Part shown: one piece after another, positions 61,301 to 64,000 of the stretch
How the letters are laid out: every line of letters starts with the position of its first letter
Numbering within the stretch: the stretch's first letter is position 1
Source: Mytilus trossulus
Lineage: Eukaryota > Mollusca > Bivalvia > Mytilida > Mytilidae
Reading direction: 5' to 3'
NCBI RefSeq assembly: GCF_036588685.1
Contig: NC_086375.1
Coordinates: 37,346,566-37,410,565, forward strand
DNA: 64,000 nt
Notes under the pieces: model-generated
Seen by the model: the letters and a program-made list of their open reading frames with translations, nothing else
What the model was told of the DNA's origin: nothing
The model's database searches: none
Program-made: the position numbers and the translations under genes

Positions 61301-61481
61301 GAATCAGTAATGCACATAAATGTGTTTTGTCTATTTAACAGCTCCAGGAAAGCCAACCATATTACCGGAGGAATGTAGTGCTGAGAACAATAGTGTAACA
61401 ATAGTTTGGCAGCCTCATTCAGAAAGTATCGTTGACAATTATTACCTAGAGATTGATGATGGAAATGGCGGAGATTTTAGA
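21544..61481 (+). CDS. TRIM9: TRIM9/TRIM67-type E3 ubiquitin ligase (5' part, 5 exons, runs off the window)
   Basis: RING-type ubiquitin ligase of the C-I TRIM class. TRIM9 and MADD-2 act in netrin/DCC axon guidance and vesicle release in other animals. Exons 21544-22323, 33076-33171, 42114-42347, 56949-57105 and 61342-61481 join in phase to 469 residues. The RING uses C7, C10, C22, H24, C27 and C30, then a long acidic loop, and C105 and C108 close it. B-box 1 uses C149, C152, C167, C170, C175, C178, H183, H192. B-box 2 uses C215, H218, C227, C230, C235, C238, H244, H247. A coiled coil covers about 261-370, a COS-like region about 371-422, and FN3 starts near 424. The long split RING is typical of TRIM9/67. 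An in-frame TGA at 21511 fixes the start. The rest of FN3 and the SPRY domain are expected to the right. Confidence 0.94.
22324..27130. other. TRIM9 intron 1, left half
   Basis: Apart from the small duplication near 23915-24056, I see no exon, RNA gene or element I could pair with another copy. It is long, AT-rich intron sequence. Confidence 0.4.
23915..24056. repeat. Two diverged copies of a 65-75-bp unit (TRIM9 intron 1)
   Basis: TTTCTCACATCTATTAATCT with GACAAAAGACGAACACTAGCC is followed by TTTCTCACAAATATTAATCT with GACAAAAGATGTACACCAGC. The first copy has an extra CGATAA repeat. Confidence 0.7.
27142..27293. mobile_element. 152-bp hAT-like MITE (TRIM9 intron 1)
   Basis: Left end CAGGGGCGGATGCAGGAATT and right end, reversed, CAGTGGCGGATCCAGAGGGG are inverted repeats. 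GGTAA flanks both ends, and the match can be extended to GGGTAACA if the ends are drawn inside the CAG. The CAGTGGCGGATCCAG end is widespread among animal hAT-type MITEs. The interior has a GGGTGCGCACCC palindrome and no transposase. Confidence 0.8.
27495..28265. repeat. Duplicated intron block, copy A
   Basis: Pairs colinearly with 30088-31035. Shared landmarks in order are ATAATATAATTG-like, GCTGGTATATT-like, AAATTTCTTATGGTAAT, then GATGTAAATT and GGTGTTGAGGGAATT (28187-28201) and GCAGCTGGT-like ends. The spacing between the two conserved parts differs (about 420 versus 630 bp). Confidence 0.65.
29580..29897 (+). repeat. Dispersed mussel-type repeat, variant copy (TRIM9 intron 1)
   Basis: Contains GGGCCCAGTATAGCTTG, ACTTTGACCTATA, GTCTCATTGGCACTC and ATACCACATCTTCTTATA. 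Its left part (AGTTGTTCAGTGGTTGTAG) belongs to the long form of the family. Confidence 0.75.
30088..31035. repeat. Duplicated intron block, copy B
   Basis: Partner of 27495-28265. The best-matching core is GATGTAAATTACAAGG followed by GGTGTTGAGGGAATT at 30940-30954. Copies sit about 2.6-2.8 kb apart in direct orientation. Confidence 0.65.
31985..32120 (+). repeat. Dispersed mussel-type repeat copy (TRIM9 intron 1)
   Basis: GTGGTATGGGCTTTGGTCAT, TTGTTGAAGCTGTACTG and GTTGTTAATTTCTGTGTCAT in the family order, with a degraded right end. Confidence 0.7.
33076..33171 (+). CDS. TRIM9: TRIM9 exon 2 (coiled coil, first part)
   Basis: Acceptor TTTATTTTTCAG, donor GTCCAC|GTAAGT, 96 bp, phase 0 at both ends. 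Encodes [20 protein letters not shown] and onward, with heptad-spaced hydrophobics. Confidence 0.92.
34508..34548 (+). repeat. Fragment of the 'GGAATGTGTCAAAG' family (TRIM9 intron 2)
   Basis: AAATGGTGAATGTGTCAAAG and a following AGAC match the left end of the copy at 56776-56906. Confidence 0.55.
36893..37146. repeat. Three tandem copies of an 88-89-bp unit (TRIM9 intron 2)
   Basis: CATTCAAAATAAATAAAACC begins units at 36897, 36986 and 37074. Each continues with GTTAACAACTAGATG-like, TTGATTTATGAAATGTTGC and a GGAAAAC end. Copies are about 90% alike by eye. Confidence 0.85.
37250..37460 (+). repeat. Dispersed repeat (TRIM9 intron 2)
   Basis: AAGTTGTTCAATTTTAAGTT, TCTATGATGTGTTTCC and CACTTTGGTATCATTTGCC in order resemble a mussel repeat I remember, with a short relative near 18800-18900. 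Confidence 0.45.
38635..39155. repeat. 12-copy, 42-bp minisatellite with a palindrome in most units (TRIM9 intron 2)
   Basis: The unit is TGTCTGTCAACACAGAGTG, then TAAGTTTGAACC, then ACACAGGCCTG. Joins between units form the perfect 14-bp palindrome ACACAGGCCTGTGT. The central seven or so units are almost identical. Early units have ACACACAG for ACACAGAG, and the joins near 38758, 38804 and the right end have GGCATGTGGCA instead of GGCCTGTGT. As 42 is a multiple of three, several frames stay open on both strands; these are not genes. Confidence 0.95.
39239..39427. mobile_element. 189-bp MITE, copy 1 (TRIM9 intron 2)
   Basis: Ends GGTCTCATTGGGGTC and, reversed, GGTCTCATTGGGGGG are inverted repeats. 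The interior has GCGGGATTGCCGATTTTTTG, AAATGAGGTCTTGCGGG and GGGATCGGAACCCC. It is closely related to 59138-59332. A SINE-like tail (GTTTAACACCAATAATAAAT) follows at 39478-39520. Confidence 0.85.
39665..39762 (-). repeat. Dispersed mussel-type repeat, minus copy (TRIM9 intron 2)
   Basis: AAAGATGTGGTATGATTGCC, AATGAGACA, CTCTCCACAAGAGACC, AAATGACACAGAAA and TATGGTGACCTG in order. It is one of the better kept copies. Confidence 0.8.
41610..41925 (+). repeat. Dispersed repeat with GTCC/GTCT microsatellite (TRIM9 intron 2)
   Basis: CCACCTACGATAGTAGAGGG leads into a GTCCGTCTGTCTGTCC-type run (about 41665-41725), followed by AAGTCCAATCAACTTGAAAC, TTTCACGGTCCAGTAAAC and GGGCATCCGTGTACTGTGG. I remember this as a common bivalve repeat. 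It ends about 190 bp before TRIM9 exon 3. Confidence 0.7.
42114..42347 (+). CDS. TRIM9: TRIM9 exon 3 (coiled coil, second part)
   Basis: Acceptor TTCTTTTTGTAG, donor TTACAG|GTTAGT, 234 bp. Encodes [20 protein letters not shown] and [16 protein letters not shown], clear family signatures. Confidence 0.95.
43405..43500. repeat. Purine-rich low-complexity run
   Basis: Nearly pure A/G on the plus strand, with GGAAGAAAGAAATGAAG-type sequence, directly left of a SINE. Likely simple-sequence decay. Confidence 0.5.
43511..43735 (-). mobile_element. tRNA-derived SINE, reverse copy (TRIM9 intron 3)
   Basis: Read on minus: a GGTTGTAAATTTGAATCCC box resembling a tRNA B box (43674-43692), a CTAGGATCGTCAG block, a GGTGG-TTGTTTTCTGCAG block, a TTCCTCCACCAATAAAAA block and an AATCAATCAATC tail. 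Homologous to 59336-59575. Confidence 0.7.
43752..43896. mobile_element. MITE with GGCCCRTAGCCAGG ends (TRIM9 intron 3)
   Basis: The left end CAGGCCCATAGCCAGGAATT and the right end, reversed, ACCCGTAGCCAGGGGGG are inverted. GGGGGGTTCG blocks occur at both sides of an AT-rich interior. It directly abuts the SINE on its left. This end type is common in animal hAT-like MITEs. Confidence 0.75.
44000..48350. other. TRIM9 intron 3, left-central part
   Basis: Long AT-rich intron. Only a perfect 22-bp palindrome at 46345-46366 stands out. No exon or paired repeat was found. Confidence 0.35.
46345..46366. repeat. Perfect 22-bp palindrome
   Basis: Half-sites ATGCATATAAT and ATTATATGCAT meet with no spacer. 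Function unknown; AT-rich palindromes can arise by chance in such sequence. Confidence 0.8.
48383..48450. mobile_element. Small MITE remnant, 68 bp (TRIM9 intron 3)
   Basis: Left ACTGTGAATTCATTTATTTT and right, reversed, ACTGTGGATTCATTATTTTT are inverted ends around TTCGTGGGTACC. It seems to be an internally deleted copy of a longer element. Confidence 0.6.
48460..56770. other. TRIM9 intron 3, right part
   Basis: AT-rich intron with simple runs (GATT repeats near 49615-49630, an A-rich tract near 49700-49730). No exon or RNA gene is supported. Confidence 0.35.
56776..56906 (+). repeat. 'GGGGAATGTGTCAAAG' family copy (TRIM9 intron 3)
   Basis: AATGGAAATGGGGAATGTGT, AACAACAGCAGAAGGTCACC, AACAGGTCTTCAATGTAGC and TTTTCGCACCTGGA in order, ending about 40 bp before TRIM9 exon 4. 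It is the fullest copy of this family in the window. Confidence 0.8.
56949..57105 (+). CDS. TRIM9: TRIM9 exon 4 (COS region)
   Basis: Acceptor TTATAATTATAG, donor ATGAAAG|GTAAGC, 157 bp, leaving phase 1. Encodes [30 protein letters not shown] and FFQMK, matching the linker that binds microtubules in C-I TRIMs. Confidence 0.92.
57106..58880. other. TRIM9 intron 4, left part
   Basis: AT-rich intron sequence in which no exon, paired repeat or RNA gene was identified. Confidence 0.35.
58891..59030. repeat. Intron 4 duplication, copy 1
   Basis: GTTTTACCTGCATG, AGTCAGAAAA, CATTCCTTGATAACATCTCAA, TTTGTATCAA and AAGTACATGTACT occur in order and pair with 60210-60344. A third, shortened copy is at 59064-59112. 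Confidence 0.7.
59138..59332. mobile_element. 195-bp MITE, copy 2 (TRIM9 intron 4)
   Basis: Same element as 39239-39427: GGTCTCATTGGGGTC left end, GGGATTGCCGATTTTTTGT, AAATGAGGTCTTGCGGTACC, GGGGATCGGAACCCC and CTCAATGAGCCCC right end. About 85% alike by eye. Confidence 0.85.
59336..59575 (+). mobile_element. tRNA-derived SINE, forward copy (TRIM9 intron 4)
   Basis: GAGTTTGAATCCC (59400-59412) resembles a pol III B box. Blocks CTAGCCTTTCAACACTGAGG, CATGTGGCAGG, TCTCTGGGCCATCAAC and an AAATAATCAAATCAATAAAT tail follow. The A box is degenerate. It directly follows the MITE at 59138-59332. Confidence 0.7.
59626..60203. mobile_element. 578-bp MITE with TTAA flanks (TRIM9 intron 4)
   Basis: The left end TTAAGGGGGCTCGTGGGTCT and right end, reversed, TTAAGGAGGCTCGCGGGTAT are inverted repeats of about 25 bp with TTAA at both outer edges. 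The interior is AT-rich with no transposase. It probably belongs to a second piggyBac-like non-autonomous family, different from 9985-10265. Confidence 0.8.
60210..60344. repeat. Intron 4 duplication, copy 2
   Basis: Partner of 58891-59030: GTTTTACCTGCATGG, CAGCCAGAAAATAGTCAG, GCATTCCTTTTTCACAGCTC and AAGTACAAGTACTGG in the same order. Begins directly after the TTAA-flanked MITE. Confidence 0.7.
60455..60592. repeat. Second duplicated pair in intron 4, copy 1
   Basis: CTGTATCTTGTAAAAGC, AATTAAAAGAAAAAC and GACTAGTCAATGATTAT pair with 61097-61228 (CTGTATCTCTTAAATGCC, AATTAAAAGAAAAAC, GACTAGTCAAAACAATCAT). Copies are about 640 bp apart. Confidence 0.65.
60601..60750. mobile_element. 150-bp foldback element (TRIM9 intron 4)
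   Basis: Nearly the whole stretch is one inverted repeat. ATTGAATGCTTCTTTTTG on the left is matched by CAAAAAGAAGTATTCAAT on the right, GTAAAAGCGTTGACCG by CGGTCAACGCTTTTAC, and ATGAAGCGC by GCGCTTCAT. A GGAA tip lies at 60673-60676. Any transcript would form a long hairpin. Confidence 0.9.
61097..61228. repeat. Second duplicated pair in intron 4, copy 2
   Basis: Partner of 60455-60592, ending about 110 bp before TRIM9 exon 5. The foldback element lies between the two copies. Confidence 0.65.
61342..61481 (+). CDS. TRIM9: TRIM9 exon 5 (start of FN3)
   Basis: Acceptor CTATTTAACAG, donor TTTAGA|GTAAGT, 140 bp, phase 0 at the end. Encodes [20 protein letters not shown], the conserved FN3 tryptophan in VWQP, and [12 protein letters not shown]. 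No further exon was found before 64000. Confidence 0.93.
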
Positions 61482-63140
61482 GTAAGTTGAATTTCAAAAA
61501 TGAGTTCTTCCATGATCCTGTAATGAAGGCTCATATCATGAGTGTGAAGAGGTCAGCCCATTCTTAGTCATATTTTACCTTTTGGTCTCAAGTAATGAAT
61601 TAGCAGTAAATTAAAGACCAAATGTTTTTGTAAAGGTTATTTTATCTTCAAATTTTTCTATCATTCTCCAATTGGAGATTTTTAGTACAAAAGATTGGTT
61701 AACACATGAATATTTTTGGCATACTTTAAAATTAACTAATTATGGACCAATTTTTCCTTAGGCTGTCTAAAATAGAAAAAATACTATTTATGGGAGATAA
61801 AAGTGCATGATCTTCTATAATATCTTTGGTAATGGCATTTCTTATCAATGGAAAAAGTTAAATAAGGAAGTTGAGACAAAAAATAGCTCTAAAATGGCTT
61901 CCTTTATATATTGACTAAATTCCTTTGAAGACAGAAGCCACATACGAGGAGTGTCGTGTCCTCAGATTGAATTCATTCCACAATGGATGTTCCATTTGCA
62001 TGATTGAAAGTTTTAACATGATAACTTGGAATTACAGATCACATTTGTAATATGATCAGAGTTTCTTCAAGTATTTCTTTAATTTGATTTCCCAAGAATC
62101 CTTTGTACATGCCAAAAATTTTTGAATTAGTAAATCTATTTACCTCTGTCAGTTATAATTTTTAAAATTGAAAATTTGAAGCTTTTAAAAAAATTGTTAT
62201 CTTTAAACTGTTGAATTATGTAATATTCTCTTTTTCTGATGCATTCATCATGATTTAATTATTATCAAATCGAGTAGATTGAATTCATTTTTTGTGGCAT
62301 GAATTCAATACAAAGTCAAATTACTACAGAGTTGAACAGAATATTTGAAGAAAAACTAGAGAGACCTTTTCATATCAAAATTCACATAAAATCAAATCAT
62401 CATCGAAATGAGGCATGGATAAATGTTAATAAAACAGCAATCTGACTGCTAAAATCAACAAAATAGACTTTTGTTTTTGACAATATCTATTGCTTCTATA
62501 GTATAGTATTCTAGATTTAAATGCTATTTCTTGCTAAATTTCAAAGGTTTGCTGTCTTTAGGAAAACAAATGCCCACACCCACAAACCAAGAAACAGAAA
62601 CATGCTGATAAATATTATCAAGTCCATGCATTGACAATTTGTTTAAATTTAGTATATTATAAATCACATATGAGAATTTGAATAAAATCAGTGTAAATTT
62701 GACAACTTATGTCCTTTCAAGAAATTCATGGTTTTCATGACATGGTAAAGAGGTTTCAAATAAGCACCTAAACCCACTTTCTGACAAAACACACCATCAC
62801 ATTTTGTTTGATTGATATTTCAATACTCTTTCTATTTCATGATAGTTTTCAGATAGTCTTTATTTGTAAGATTTTAATTGATTTCACCTTTGTGCGCTTT
62901 CTTTTATAATTGCATATATATTCATATACACTCTCATTAATATGACTTTCCCACAATTATTTAAGTCTTAATTAGTCTATACAATAGAACCTATACCTAC
63001 AGTGATTCAAAAATATTCACAATCAATTGTTTTTTGTTTAGCCTTCGACTCAAATGAAGAAAGAATAAACACCTTTAAATGTAAATTCCATCAGACAATT
63101 CCTGGATTCTTTTCATTGATTAAATAAGCTTTATAAAAGA
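61482..63140. other. TRIM9 intron 5 sequence, no exon seen
   Basis: AT-rich sequence following the exon 5 donor. I searched for a continuation of FN3 starting in phase 0 after an acceptor and found none. Confidence 0.5.
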
Positions 63141-63171
63141 ATCTATATGAATGTATGAAATATCCTACATC

Positions 63172-63300
63172 AGAGTCAATATGGCTGAGTAGGCAAAAAT
63201 ATCATTGTGAAAACAAGTAAATGAAAATATCCCATATTTTTCGACATCAGGTTCAATATTGCTGAGTAAGCAAAAATATCATTGTGGAAAAAAAAGCAAA
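63172..63300. repeat. Two copies of a 70-75-bp unit
   Basis: CAATATGGCTGAGTAGGC with AAAAATATCATTGTG is followed about 72 bp later by CAATATTGCTGAGTAAGC with AAAAATATCATTGTGG. Confidence 0.75.
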
Positions 63301-63365
63301 TTAAGCTGAATCAACACTGGCACCATTAAGCACTTAGGGAGGAATAAGTATGGAATGGTGTCAAA

Positions 63366-64000
63366 TAAACATGTTTTATTGTTGATGTCTCCTAGTGAAG
63401 AACAATTGTCACCAATCTAAACATTCTCCATTTACACTAATTAGCAAAGGGCAGATAACATGTTTTTATTGTCGATGTCTCATAGCGAAAATCAATAGTC
63501 ACCAATCTAAACATTCTCGATTTATACTAATTAGCAAAGGGCAGTGGAAATGTTCGGTTGATCAAAATAGTTTTACTAATGTCTTTAATGAACAATCGTT
63601 ACCCGATTTATCACTGAAGAATATACTAATTGACAAAGAGTAACCAAAGGTTTAGATAATAAAATGTTTTAATGGTGTCTAAGCGTAAAAAACAATCGTC
63701 ACCATATTAATTAACTTACAGTAAATGTAATAATTGTAAAAGCATTAACGAAGAGCGACCAATTGCAAGGGATTGAGAAATAACAACATGCAATTACTGG
63801 TGTCTAGGAATTAAAGACAATCGTCGCTATACTAATCTTAGACGCATTATAACAATAAACATAAGTGTCCCAAAAAATTACTGTCTCTGTACTAATCTTA
63901 AAAGCATTTTAACAATAATAAACTTAAGTGTCCCCAAAACAATGGTTGGTATACTAATTTTAAAAGCATTTTAATAAGTAACATAAGTGTCCCTAAAAGA
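63366..64000. repeat. Degenerate tandem array running off the right edge
   Basis: Two 90-bp units at 63371-63550 share GTCACCAATCTAAACATTCT and ACTAATTAGCAAAGGGCAG. Degenerate units follow (ACAATCGTCACC-type blocks), and from about 63865 shorter units of 63 and 59 bp share AAGTGTCCC, ATACTAAT and TTAAAAGCATTTTAA. The array continues beyond 64000. Confidence 0.8.

Noticed and set aside
63395..63643. 82-codon plus frame with repeated 'HQSKHS' motif
   Set aside because: It is the translation of the 90-bp tandem units, not a gene.

Overview
The window is AT-rich, intron-rich animal nuclear DNA. Several dispersed repeats (a family ending in CATACCACATCTTCT, a 'GGGGAATGTGTCAAAG' family, tRNA-derived SINE fragments and TTAA-flanked MITEs) match repeats I remember from marine mussels. 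A bivalve close to Mytilus is therefore the likely source, but that is inference from memory and not a database result.

Two genes can be reconstructed exon by exon with consistent GT-AG borders and phases. (1) On the minus strand, nine coding exons from 21453 down to 11347 give a complete 466-residue mitochondrial L-2-hydroxyglutarate dehydrogenase (L2HGDH). (2) On the plus strand, five coding exons from 21544 to 61481 give the first 469 residues of a TRIM9/TRIM67-type E3 ubiquitin ligase: RING, two B-boxes, coiled coil, COS region and the start of FN3. Its remaining FN3 and SPRY exons lie beyond the right edge. The genes stand head to head, with about 90 bp between their start codons, so they must share a very compact divergent promoter.

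A third gene lies on the minus strand at 5339-2973. It has a TATA box, a signal-peptide exon, a transmembrane exon and a long basic helical exon. I do not recognise it, and its last exons were not found with confidence.

Layout: 1-700 is a 65-bp tandem array and an AACC microsatellite. 830-4400 is the unknown gene's 3' part among dispersed repeats. 4400-5610 holds its 5' exons and promoter. 5660-11340 is intergenic DNA rich in repeats, including a retroelement-like fragment and a TTAA-flanked MITE. 11347-21453 is L2HGDH, and 21544 to the end is TRIM9. The TRIM9 introns (10.8, 8.9, 14.6 and 4.2 kb) carry a 12-copy 42-bp palindromic minisatellite, paired MITE copies, SINEs, a foldback element, an ancient duplicated block in intron 1, and a degenerate array running off the right edge.

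The two named genes have no obvious joint pathway. Their link is the shared promoter and, from memory, residence on the same human chromosome arm (14q). No prokaryotic-type system, CRISPR array, rRNA gene or intact tRNA gene was seen.
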